Assembly: GCA_041653995.1 (NCBI GenBank)
Contig: JBAZEK010000001.1
Span: forward strand, 1,178,001-1,242,000
Reading direction: 5' to 3'
Length of the DNA: 64,000 bases
Source: Dehalococcoidia bacterium
Lineage (GTDB): Bacteria > Chloroflexota > Dehalococcoidia > GIF9 > UBA5629
Under the pieces are notes generated by a model. It had not been told where the DNA came from. It worked only from the letters and a program-made list of their open reading frames with translations, and did no database searches. Positions within the stretch are counted from its first letter, which is position 1, and every line of letters begins with the position of its first letter. Shown here piece by piece: positions 34,888 through 42,191 of this stretch. The translations under genes were made by a program, and so were the position numbers.

Positions 34888-35156
34888 AGGGCCGTGCACC
34901 GGCCTTCGATAGTGTCCTTCAGCTTGCTTCCGCCAGCCGGCTCCGGCCAGGTGACCCTGCGTCACCCGGAGTTCACTATTTACCGCTGCTTCCTTCCGGA
35001 CCTGACGGGATTCATAGCCCTCCGCCGCGCAAGACCCAACCTTCAACACCGCTTAACAGTTGTAGTTCTGAAAAACAAAACCTCGAGCCGGGATTCAGCC
35101 CCGCTATAGCGGATCTCGGGTACAGGGCACCGCTGGTTCCCCGCCTAGCACGGCCC
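34888..35156 (-). ncRNA. ffs: Signal recognition particle RNA, long bacterial form
   Basis: Read on the minus strand, the gene starts GGGCCGTGCTAGGCGGGGAA and continues with the Alu-domain core CCAGCGGTGCCCTGTACCCG, close to the Bacillus scRNA. The domain IV hallmark GTCCGGAAGGAAGCAGC is near 35000. The 3' end GCACGGCCC pairs with the 5' GGGCCGTGC, closing the long helix; TTTATTTTTC follows as terminator. A sigma70 promoter stands seven bases upstream. About 269 nt. It scaffolds Ffh and targets membrane proteins. Confidence 0.95.
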
Positions 35157-35163
35157 AACTCAA

Positions 35164-35192
35164 ATACTACAATTAAAGAGCCTTCTTTTCAA
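35164..35192 (-). promoter_or_regulatory. Promoter of the SRP RNA gene
   Basis: On the minus strand TTGAAA (35192-35187), a 17-base spacer and TAGTAT (35169-35164) end seven bases before the G at 35156 that begins the RNA. Spacing and start fit sigma70 transcription, and the RNA ends agree independently. Confidence 0.8.
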
Positions 35193-35194
35193 GA

Positions 35195-35926
35195 TTAAAC
35201 GCCCCTGGCTATTCTGGCTATCAGGAATTCGGGCAGGCCCTCTTTTTCCATCTTGGCCTGCGTGGACTCGATATCGTAGGCTACTCTATAGTGGTAGATG
35301 GCGCTTTCTTCGGAATCATATATGGCGTAGCTGGCCCGAGGGTCCCGGTCGCGCGGCTGTCCCACCCCGCCTGGATTGACGATCAACCTGCTGCCGCCGA
35401 GCTTGAGGATATCTCCGTTTCCCATATATCCCTCATTGACCGATATCCCTTCCTGCTCAAATACGAAAGGGACATGTGTATGCCCCACCAGGCAATACCT
35501 GGTATCGAAGCATTCGAAATTGTCGGAGGCCGTGAAGGCGTGCGCGATATATTCCCACAGCGGCAGCCTGGGACTGCCGTGTACCAGGGTGAATTCATCA
35601 CGCACCAGCACATCCGGAAGGTCGAGCAGGAAATCGCGATCATCATCGCTCAGCTGTCCGGATGTCCAGCGGTTGGCGCCTGCGGCCTCCGAGTTGAAAT
35701 CACCTATATCGATTTTACCCACCGCCGCCAGGTCGTGGTTTCCGCACACGCAGGCCGGGTCAAGCGTCCTCAGCAGGCCGATGCAGGCCGAAGGATCGGG
35801 ACCGTAGCCGACCACATCGCCCAGGCACCAGACATGGCCGAAACCCCCGTGGTTACAGGCGTCCTCAAGCACCGCCTGGAAGGCCTCGAGGTTGGCGTGT
35901 ATATCTGCGATGACGAGGTATTTCAT
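35195..35926 (-). CDS. Calcineurin-like metallophosphoesterase
   Basis: The 243-aa product has the phosphoesterase metal motifs in order: VIADIHANLEAF (DxH), CLGDVVGYG (GDxxG), VCGNHD (GNH[DE]), LVHGSPR and VGHTHVP (GHTH), then VNPGGVGQPRD. This is the YfcE/MJ0936-like family with phosphodiesterase or nucleotide phosphatase activity; substrate unknown. The stop lies three bases from the SRP promoter -35 box. Confidence 0.9.
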   Translation of the reverse strand: MKYLVIADIHANLEAFQAVLEDACNHGGFGHVWCLGDVVGYGPDPSACIGLLRTLDPACVCGNHDLAAVGKIDIGDFNSEAAGANRWTSGQLSDDDRDFLLDLPDVLVRDEFTLVHGSPRLPLWEYIAHAFTASDNFECFDTRYCLVGHTHVPFVFEQEGISVNEGYMGNGDILKLGGSRLIVNPGGVGQPRDRDPRASYAIYDSEESAIYHYRVAYDIESTQAKMEKEGLPEFLIARIARGV

Positions 35927-35964
35927 GAAAAACTGATTATATCATACACATGGCGGCCGGCCGG

Positions 35965-35994
35965 TTGTGCCGGAATATGCATGCAGTGTATATT
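35965..35994 (+). promoter_or_regulatory. Promoter for a leaderless gamma-glutamylcyclotransferase-like gene
   Basis: TTGTGC (35965-35970) and TATATT (35989-35994) are 18 bases apart; the ATG at 36001 begins six bases later, which would put the transcript start at the codon itself. No ribosome site exists. Confidence 0.6.
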
Positions 35995-36000
35995 AACAGC

Positions 36001-36408
36001 ATGGCTATGTACTATTTCGCCTATGCCTCCAATATGAGCCGCAAACAGATGTTGGAACGCTGCCCCGACGCCAGAGCTGTTGCTTTAGCCACTCTGCCCA
36101 ATTTCAAGCTGATATTCAGTGGCTACTCCCGTTTGCGCAAAGGCGCGGTGGCTACAATCAGAGGTTCGCAGGGCGACAGGGTCATCGGCGCAGTCTATGA
36201 GATAAGCGAAGCCGGGCTGCGCAAGCTGGACAAATACGAAAACTATCCGGTCGAATATAAGCACATGGAGGTGCGCGTTTATACCGACGGCGGCGATATG
36301 TACGATGCTATAACGTTCATTAAAGCCAGGCAGGAGGAGGAGGGAAAGCCTTCGCCCGAATACCTGGCCGTGATACAGCAGGGCTTCCGTGACTGGGGCA
36401 TCATCTGA
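36001..36408 (+). CDS. Gamma-glutamylcyclotransferase-like (GGCT/AIG2) protein
   Basis: The start at 36001 (or 36007) precedes MYYFAYASNMSRKQM, the canonical GGCT N-terminal motif (YFAYGSN-like). VIGAVYEISEAGLRKLDKYE gives the catalytic Glu region and VRVYTD follows. The 135-aa protein should act on gamma-glutamyl or related dipeptides. The longer frame from 35950 runs through the promoter and is rejected. Confidence 0.85.
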   Translation: MAMYYFAYASNMSRKQMLERCPDARAVALATLPNFKLIFSGYSRLRKGAVATIRGSQGDRVIGAVYEISEAGLRKLDKYENYPVEYKHMEVRVYTDGGDMYDAITFIKARQEEEGKPSPEYLAVIQQGFRDWGII

Positions 36409-36417
36409 AACGCCGGA

Positions 36418-37047
36418 TCAATTGCTCTCGGTGATCACCACTTCGATCATCTTGTCGCCGTTCACCAGATTTTTCAACACATCCATGCCCTGCGTAAGCT
36501 GCCCGAAAACGGTGTGCTTGCCGTTCAGGTGTGGTTGCGGCGTATAGCAGATGAAAAACTGGCTGCCGTTGGTATTCGGGCCGGAATTGGCCATCGATAA
36601 TGAGCCGGCCTGGTGTGTTCTGGAACTGAACTCGTCCTGGAATTTATATCCCGGCCCGCCTGTGCCGTTGCCGCTGGGATCTCCGCCCTGCGCCATGAAA
36701 TCGGGTATCACGCGGTGAAAGGTCAGCCCGTTGTAAAAACCCTTTCGCGCCAGCGTGACGAAGCTATTGACGGTGACCGGGGCGTCCTGGGGATACAGCT
36801 CCAGCGCCAGGTCTCCTTTGGCTGTCTTGATGAGGGCGGTATATTTCTTGTTAACATCGATCGTCATGGGAACCGGTGAATTATAGCTTTTAGGCTGTTG
36901 TGCGGGCATTTTAATCACTCCTGTTATAAACAACGTTAGAAATACTGCTATCAGCACCACCGCCGTGACCAGCGGTATCATGACGGACTTATTTTTGTAC
37001 CAGGCCTTTTTTACAACTTTGGTTTTCTTGTTCCGTTTTTTTGACAT
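36418..37047 (-). CDS. Membrane-anchored cyclophilin-type peptidyl-prolyl isomerase
   Basis: The start at 37047 is chosen for a GAAGG site upstream; 37062 is possible. After a basic N-terminus and one transmembrane helix (about residues 24-45) comes a full cyclophilin: LYPQDAPVTVNSFVTLAR, GLTFHRVIPDFMAQGGDPSG, SGPNTNGSQFFIC and HLNGKHTVFGQL. The catalytic Arg lies in FHRV. The domain would fold proteins outside the cytoplasm. Confidence 0.92.
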   Translation of the reverse strand: MSKKRNKKTKVVKKAWYKNKSVMIPLVTAVVLIAVFLTLFITGVIKMPAQQPKSYNSPVPMTIDVNKKYTALIKTAKGDLALELYPQDAPVTVNSFVTLARKGFYNGLTFHRVIPDFMAQGGDPSGNGTGGPGYKFQDEFSSRTHQAGSLSMANSGPNTNGSQFFICYTPQPHLNGKHTVFGQLTQGMDVLKNLVNGDKMIEVVITESN

Positions 37048-37096
37048 AGCAGGTATCGCCATCCTTCACATTCAGTATTTACCCCTGTTATAAACA

Positions 37097-37120
37097 GGGT
37101 GCTGCCGTGCAGCAGCACCC
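37097..37120 (-). terminator. Hairpin after the zinc-ribbon membrane gene
   Basis: A 9-bp stem (37097-37105 with 37112-37120) and a second small stem (37082-37099) lie between the stop at 37149 and the next minus-strand gene. No U-tract follows, so it may be only partial termination. Confidence 0.4.
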
Positions 37121-37148
37121 CGGGTGATACATTACACAGATTAATATT

Positions 37149-37517
37149 CTACCAGCTTCCGAACACCGAAGTGTAGCCCAGCGCCAGCCTCACCAGCATA
37201 TACACCAGGAAGATGACGCCCGAGACAAAGATCCACAGGCATAGCATACGCCAGAAAAGACCCCAGGCCAGGCCCCAGGTAGGTTTGACATCGAGTTGCC
37301 GGTGATAATGTGCGTCGGGGGCTACTGTTGGCGTCACCGGCTGCTGGGGCATCGACATGCCTGTGATCATAGGGGCAGGGGTAGCTATGCCGGTTACGAT
37401 GGGCATATGGGGAATTTGGCGCTGGTTATTCCCCAGGTGCGATCCGCATGATACACAGAACTGCTGGTTGGCGGCATTCTGTGCGCCGCAATTCTGGCAT
37501 GTTACCATCTGCTGCAT
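37149..37517 (-). CDS. Zinc-ribbon membrane protein
   Basis: The 122-aa product starts with a zinc ribbon, CQNCGAQNAANQQFCVSCG (residues 7-25), a Pro/Met-rich linker, and one or two hydrophobic segments near residues 84-110 (MLCLWIFVSGVIFLVYMLV). Such ribbon-TM proteins are common and of unknown role. Confidence 0.75.
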   Translation of the reverse strand: MQQMVTCQNCGAQNAANQQFCVSCGSHLGNNQRQIPHMPIVTGIATPAPMITGMSMPQQPVTPTVAPDAHYHRQLDVKPTWGLAWGLFWRMLCLWIFVSGVIFLVYMLVRLALGYTSVFGSW

Positions 37518-37601
37518 ATTTCACCGCCTGAGCTTTACTTTCCTGCATTATATACGTGGTGCAACACTATAGCAAGACCCGCCGCCTACCTGGCACAGGC
37601 C

Positions 37602-37612
37602 TGTGCTATAAT
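37602..37612 (+). promoter_or_regulatory. Extended -10 promoter of thiL (leaderless)
   Basis: TGC followed by TATAAT (37607-37612) makes an extended -10 element. The ATG at 37619 begins six bases after it, so the transcript should start at or next to the start codon. Confidence 0.65.
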
Positions 37613-37618
37613 CACAGC

Positions 37619-38626
37619 ATGCGCATAGCGGAAATAGGCGAATTCGGGCTTATCTCAAAAATAGCGGCTCTTATCGATGAAAAAAGCGACGGGCAGTCGC
37701 CGGCCCGCAGGGATTTACTGTTAGGCATCGGCGATGACGCGGCTGCCTGGAAAAGCCCCGGCGGTATCGAGCTTATCACCACGGATATCCTTGTGGAAGA
37801 GGTGCACTTCGATTTCGCTTATACAGACTGGAAAAATTTAGGCTGGAAAGCCATGGCTATTAATATCAGTGATATAAACTCTATGGGCGGCAGGCCGCGC
37901 TATGCCCTGGTTTCACTGGCGTTGCCCGGTCGCGGCGAGGCCGCGGATGTACTTGATCTCTACCGCGGGATACTGGAGATATCCAATACCTACGGTATAG
38001 CTGTGGCCGGCGGAAATATCTCTGCTTCAGATAAAGTCGTTATCAATATCACTTTAACAGGGCTCGCAGATGGGAATATAATGACTCGTTCCTCGGCCCA
38101 ACCCGGTGACCTGGTAGCCGTTTTCGGTTTCCCGGGCCTCTCTTCAGCCGGGCGTAAGACGCTCTCGCAGTTTATTGATCTGGATGCCGATGCGCTGCAG
38201 CTATTTAAGAACGCCCATCTCCGTCCTTCACCGGATTTTAACAGCGGCCCCCTGCTGGCCGGCCTCGGTGTCAAAACGGCAATCGATATCAGCGATGGGC
38301 TGGCAGCAGATCTTACACATATCTGTATGGCCAGTGGAGTGGCGGCCACCCTGCACTTAAATAATCTGCCCATCCATCCTCTGCTGAAAAGATATTTCGG
38401 CCGCGACAGCCTTAAAATGTGCCTGGCCGGCGGGGAAGATTACCAACTGCTTTTAACAGCTGCACCGGATGTACTGCAAGGAGTTAATGCCGCATTCGAT
38501 CAGGCTCCTGTCGTTATAGGAGAGATAACGGAGGGGCAACCATACGCCGTATCTTTACTCGACGAAGGTGGAAATCCCGTTCACATCGATTTCAGCGGCT
38601 GGGATCATTACAAACATCCTAATTGA
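37619..38626 (+). CDS. thiL: Thiamine-monophosphate kinase
   Basis: The start is 37619 because MRIAEIGEFGLI is the family start (xGEFxLI); upstream frame lies in the promoter. The 335-aa product has GIGDDAAAW, TTDILVEEVHF, INISDINSMGG, VAGGNIS, GLADGNI, AIDISDGLAADLTHI and CLAGGEDYQLL. ThiL makes thiamine diphosphate from the monophosphate. The stop overlaps or touches the next gene, tsaE, as in many bacteria. Confidence 0.93.
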   Translation: MRIAEIGEFGLISKIAALIDEKSDGQSPARRDLLLGIGDDAAAWKSPGGIELITTDILVEEVHFDFAYTDWKNLGWKAMAINISDINSMGGRPRYALVSLALPGRGEAADVLDLYRGILEISNTYGIAVAGGNISASDKVVINITLTGLADGNIMTRSSAQPGDLVAVFGFPGLSSAGRKTLSQFIDLDADALQLFKNAHLRPSPDFNSGPLLAGLGVKTAIDISDGLAADLTHICMASGVAATLHLNNLPIHPLLKRYFGRDSLKMCLAGGEDYQLLLTAAPDVLQGVNAAFDQAPVVIGEITEGQPYAVSLLDEGGNPVHIDFSGWDHYKHPN

Positions 38627-38634
38627 CCATTGAT

Positions 38635-39135
38635 ATGCCAGGTTTTACAGTTACCACGCAAAGCCCGGAACAAACCCGCAGACTCGGCCAGGTCATCGGC
38701 GGACTGGCGCGGGGCAACGACCTTTACCTGTTGAAAGGAAACCTCGGGACAGGTAAAACCCACCTGGTTCAGGGCATCGCCTTCGGATTGGGCATCAAGG
38801 AGTACGCCTGCAGCCCTTCTTTCATGATAGCCCGTGAGTATCACGGCCGGCTTCCTCTCTACCATCTCGACCTTTACAGGCTGGACCTTATCGAGGAGAT
38901 AGCCGGCCTCGGGCTGGACGAATATTTCCGTGATGACTCCGTCTGCGCCATAGAATGGGCCGAAAAAGGAGCGCCCGTTTTGCCCGGGGACAACCTGACC
39001 ATCAGACTGAAGCACCTGCCGGGCGAAAGGCGGGGTATATCCTTCATCCCCCATGGCAAAAGATACGATGAACTGGTCGACCGTTTGAAAATCGCTCTGC
39101 GGAACGACGGGGAAGCTACATGGAACTTGCAGTAG
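38635..39135 (+). CDS. tsaE: tRNA t6A biosynthesis ATPase TsaE
   Basis: The ATG at 38635 is chosen; a TTG at 38623 overlaps the thiL stop and is also possible. The 166-aa product has the P-loop LKGNLGTGKTHLVQG, SPSFMIAREYHG, LYHLDLYRLD and AIEWAEKG, all typical of TsaE. It helps TsaB/TsaD make t6A at tRNA position 37. It overlaps tsaB by 16 bases. Confidence 0.92.
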   Translation: MPGFTVTTQSPEQTRRLGQVIGGLARGNDLYLLKGNLGTGKTHLVQGIAFGLGIKEYACSPSFMIAREYHGRLPLYHLDLYRLDLIEEIAGLGLDEYFRDDSVCAIEWAEKGAPVLPGDNLTIRLKHLPGERRGISFIPHGKRYDELVDRLKIALRNDGEATWNLQ

Positions 39136-39800
39136 ACACTTCGACCTCCTGGGGAGGACTGGCGATCTCACTCGAGGGCAGCCCGGTTGCAGAGCTGACC
39201 TGGAAACCGGGCCAGAACCATACATCCGAGCTTCTACCCAACATCGGAAGATTGCTGCAAACAGTGAAATCGGACTTCAGGTCGCTGTCCGCGGTGTTCG
39301 TTGCCATCGGCCCGGGCAGCTTCAACGGGCTGCGCGCCGGCATCAGTGCGGCCAAAGGCCTGGCCTTCTCTCTTAACCTGCCGCTGGTCGGCGTCAGCAC
39401 ACTGGAGGCTGAGGCTGTTATGTTTGCTTTTACCGGCCTGCCGCTGTGCCCCGTGCATGATGCGGGCAGGGGAGAAATCGCCACCGCGCTTTACCGTTAT
39501 GCCGATGGCTGGCAGCAGCTGAAAGAGGAGCATCTCACCACAGTTGAAGCGCTGTGCGAAAAAATCGGTCAAAAGACTCTGTTTTGCGGCGAGATTCCCC
39601 CCGCTGCAATTGAAAATATCCGTGCGTCGCTGGGAGATAATGCTTTGATTCCTGAATGGGAGCAGCGCCTCAGGAGGCCGGGAAGTATCTCTTACCTGGG
39701 TTGGCGTCGGCTGAAATCAGGGCAATCCAACAGCCCTGCTGCGCTTCAGCCCCTTTATTTGAGACAGCCTCCCATAACACAGCGCAAAAAGAAATACTGA
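39120..39800 (+). CDS. tsaB: tRNA t6A biosynthesis scaffold TsaB
   Basis: The 226-aa product has the ASKHA start MELAVDTSTSWGGLAI, AIGPGSFNGLRAGISAAKGL and PVHDAGRGEIATALY, diagnostic for TsaB. It dimerises with TsaD, which is not in this window. It starts inside tsaE. Confidence 0.93.
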   Translation: MELAVDTSTSWGGLAISLEGSPVAELTWKPGQNHTSELLPNIGRLLQTVKSDFRSLSAVFVAIGPGSFNGLRAGISAAKGLAFSLNLPLVGVSTLEAEAVMFAFTGLPLCPVHDAGRGEIATALYRYADGWQQLKEEHLTTVEALCEKIGQKTLFCGEIPPAAIENIRASLGDNALIPEWEQRLRRPGSISYLGWRRLKSGQSNSPAALQPLYLRQPPITQRKKKY

Positions 39801-39813
39801 CTGCCGGCGCCCG

Positions 39814-40320
39814 TCAATATGTCCCTGTCATATGCATCAAATACAGGATACCCGAACCTGATATCGATACCAGCCAGTCTAAAATGCTCGAGGCTGCAAG
39901 CAGATCGTTCAACCAGCCGAGCACCGGATAAATTCCCAGCAGCAACACCATCAACACCAGTCCAAGTGCCGCGTTGATCACGCTGAAGATACCGCCCAGC
40001 GCACTCCAGAAAAATCCACCGCTCCATATCTTGTCCAGTAAGTGGCGCGGCAACAGCAGGGCCAGGTGCATGATGATCATTATTATGCCCATGGTAATCA
40101 GGAATGTTAACAACGACCGCCATAAATGATCCGAGGCAAAACTCATCCAGACAAAGACATAATTTGCAAAAGCGCCCGTAATAGACAGCGCGACGATAAA
40201 AGCCAGCAGCCCGCATAATTCCCTGGGCGCTCCCTGTTTCAAACCGCCAAGAAAACTGAAGACCAGTACCAGGGCCACTATGATGTCGATGATGACAGCC
40301 GCGTAAACAGGCACTTCCAT
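39814..40320 (-). CDS. CvpA-family membrane protein
   Basis: The ATG at 40320 follows AGGGATTATCGGT. The 168-aa product has four transmembrane segments and a CvpA pattern: AAVIIDIIVALVLVFSFLGG with a following GAPRELCGLLAF. CvpA is linked to colicin V secretion or envelope stress. The start codon at 40392 lacks support. Confidence 0.75.
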   Translation of the reverse strand: MEVPVYAAVIIDIIVALVLVFSFLGGLKQGAPRELCGLLAFIVALSITGAFANYVFVWMSFASDHLWRSLLTFLITMGIIMIIMHLALLLPRHLLDKIWSGGFFWSALGGIFSVINAALGLVLMVLLLGIYPVLGWLNDLLAASSILDWLVSISGSGILYLMHMTGTY

Positions 40321-40456
40321 ACCGATAATCCCTATTTTTCTCGCGTAATAGTCTATATGATTGAGGCGCGGACAACAATCTGAGAATAGCAAAATAACTG
40401 CATTAAAGATAAAATAAGTATCCGCTTACGGGCAATAAATGAAGCTTGGAGAAGAA

Positions 40457-40906
40457 ATGGAAAAAACACTGGTATTGGTCAAGCCTGACGGAGTACAACG
40501 GTGCCTGGCCGGAGAGATATTATCCAGACTCGAAAGACGCGGCCTGAAAATAGTCGCATTGAAGATGCTGCGCATGGACAGGGCGCTGGCCGAGAGGCAT
40601 TATACCGTTCACAAAGAGAAGCCTTTTTTCAAAGACCTGGTAAATTTCATCACATCCGGCCCGATCATAGCAGCCGTGCTGGAGGGGGAGAAGGCGATCG
40701 AGTCGACCAGGCAGACCATGGGAGCCACAGACCCCAAGAAAGCGGCGCCCGGCACCATCCGGGCGGACCTGGGTATAAATATGGAGCATAACCTGATCCA
40801 CGGTTCCGATTCAGCGGAGAACGCAGAAAAAGAAATAGTCCTCTTCTTCAAGCCGGATGAGATACTGGGTTATACCAGGGATATAGACAGGTGGCTCACT
40901 GGATAG
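40457..40906 (+). CDS. ndk: Nucleoside diphosphate kinase
   Basis: The start 40457 follows GGAGAAGAA; an in-frame ATG at 40439 is less well placed. The 149-aa product has TLVLVKPDGVQRCLAGEI, RHYTVHKEKPFFKDLV, MGATDPKKAAPGTIR and the active His in NLIHGSDSAENAEKE. It equilibrates NTP pools. Its end overlaps the rsfS end on the opposite strand. Confidence 0.95.
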   Translation: MEKTLVLVKPDGVQRCLAGEILSRLERRGLKIVALKMLRMDRALAERHYTVHKEKPFFKDLVNFITSGPIIAAVLEGEKAIESTRQTMGATDPKKAAPGTIRADLGINMEHNLIHGSDSAENAEKEIVLFFKPDEILGYTRDIDRWLTG

Positions 40907-41240
40907 TCAGCAGCCGCACGGCCTTGCCGTAAACGTTTTCCAGATCATAGAAATGGCGCATCTCTTTTGAGAAAATATGTATCACTGCGCCCAGATAATC
41001 GAGCAGTATCCAGCCTGAGTCGGAATCCCCTTCACTGCGATAGGGCGAAGCTGATTCTTTCTTGAGCGAATTCAATATCTCGCGGTGGATGGCGTCCACC
41101 TGGCGATCGCTGTCGCCGCTGCAGATAACAATATAATCCGTGAAGGAGCAGGCCTGCCTCATATCCAGCAACACCACATCCTCGGCCTGCTTATCCGAGG
41201 CCAACTCGACTGCCCTTCGGGCTATTTTCAGTGGCTCCAG
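40896..41240 (-). CDS. rsfS: Ribosomal silencing factor RsfS
   Basis: The open frame with ATG/GTG/TTG starts begins at 41204, but the frame continues upstream to a CTG at 41240 with GAGGAG six bases before it. The added LEPLKIARRAVELASDKQAE gives the normal RsfS N-terminus. The 114-aa product has DVVLLDMRQACSFTDYIVIC, GWILLDYLGAVIHIF and a final HFYDLENVYGKA. RsfS stops 50S/30S joining in starvation. An exact start is uncertain: ATA or CTG would be unusual. Confidence 0.9.
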   Translation of the reverse strand: MEPLKIARRAVELASDKQAEDVVLLDMRQACSFTDYIVICSGDSDRQVDAIHREILNSLKKESASPYRSEGDSDSGWILLDYLGAVIHIFSKEMRHFYDLENVYGKAVRLLTIQ

Positions 41241-41542
41241 ATTTATCTCCTCTTTAGTACTATAGTACCGGTTCTATATCTCTATATCTGATTATAGCAC
41301 AGGGAAGGCGTCCCCGGCAGCAGGGCAACTCATATCCGGGCCATAGCGTCGTAGTGATGACCACATACGTTTGGGAATGCAAGAAGGTCGGGTTTGACTT
41401 TTTCACAATAATTGTCATAATTAACTCAGGCTTATGGCCTTGATCAATCAGATGCTGTGCCAATATCAGTGCAAGCGCAAAATATGTTGGCTCTCGATAG
41501 TAAAAATTAGGATAGAAAACATCAACGGAGGTTGATTTAATA
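41241..41542. other. Divergent regulatory region between rsfS and the MarR gene
   Basis: About 300 bases hold no gene. TTGACT (41394-41399), 16 bases, then CATAAT (41416-41421) is a plausible plus-strand promoter for the MarR gene. A GTACTATAGTAC palindrome (41256-41267) is present on the rsfS side. No other structure was seen. Confidence 0.45.
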
Positions 41543-42016
41543 ATGGTACAGCAGATTAAAGCGGACAAGGATTATACTCTTGTCACGCAGATTATGCAGG
41601 TAGCCGACATATTCGTGAAAGTACGGGAGAGGGAATTACTCCCCCAGAACCTGTCGGCAACCTCGGCCGCCATCCTTTTTCTCGTAGACGCTATGGGGAA
41701 AGATGTCACCCCCGCCAGGATTTCCCGCATGCTGCTGCGCGAGCCTCACTCCATATCCGGCATCCTCATGCGCATGGAAAAGCAGGGCTTGATCAAACGA
41801 ACCAAGAACATGGAGCGTAAAAACTTGATCCGCATCACCCTGACAGCAAAGGGAGAAAATGCCCTGAAACAGGCCATGAAAAAAGAGGGGACCAAGCGCG
41901 TCCTGTACAAATTGAGTGCAGAACAGCAGAGGCAGCTCAAGGCGACTCTGACCATGCTTAAAGAGGCGGGCATGAAGGAGTTACACCTCAGTCCCAAAGC
42001 TCTGCCCTGGCCTTAA
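41543..42016 (+). CDS. MarR-family transcription regulator
   Basis: The 157-aa product starts after GGAGGTTGATTTAATA. Residues 55-110 are a winged helix: TPARISRMLLREPHSISGIL, then MRMEKQGLIKRTKNMERKN and LIRITLTAKGENAL. MarR proteins are dimeric repressors sensing small molecules. The target genes are not evident; it may regulate itself or the following ftsH. Confidence 0.85.
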   Translation: MVQQIKADKDYTLVTQIMQVADIFVKVRERELLPQNLSATSAAILFLVDAMGKDVTPARISRMLLREPHSISGILMRMEKQGLIKRTKNMERKNLIRITLTAKGENALKQAMKKEGTKRVLYKLSAEQQRQLKATLTMLKEAGMKELHLSPKALPWP

Positions 42017-42157
42017 CTTTGATTATACGATACAGCAGGCGCCCGCGCAGTATTAATTACGGCCGGGTGCTTTGCTGTAACGGCAAACATGTTGATAAAG
42101 GATGATCCCTATACCGTTCTTATACGATTTTTCCTTTATCATCCCTGTATCATTTGA

Positions 42158-42163
42158 TATAAT
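42158..42163 (+). promoter_or_regulatory. Probable -10 box of ftsH
   Basis: TATAAT (42158-42163) lies 28 bases before the ATG at 42192; AGGT six bases before the ATG is the ribosome site. The -35 element is weak. Confidence 0.5.
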
Positions 42164-42191
42164 TAGCGTACTGTCTAAAATTAGGTAATAT

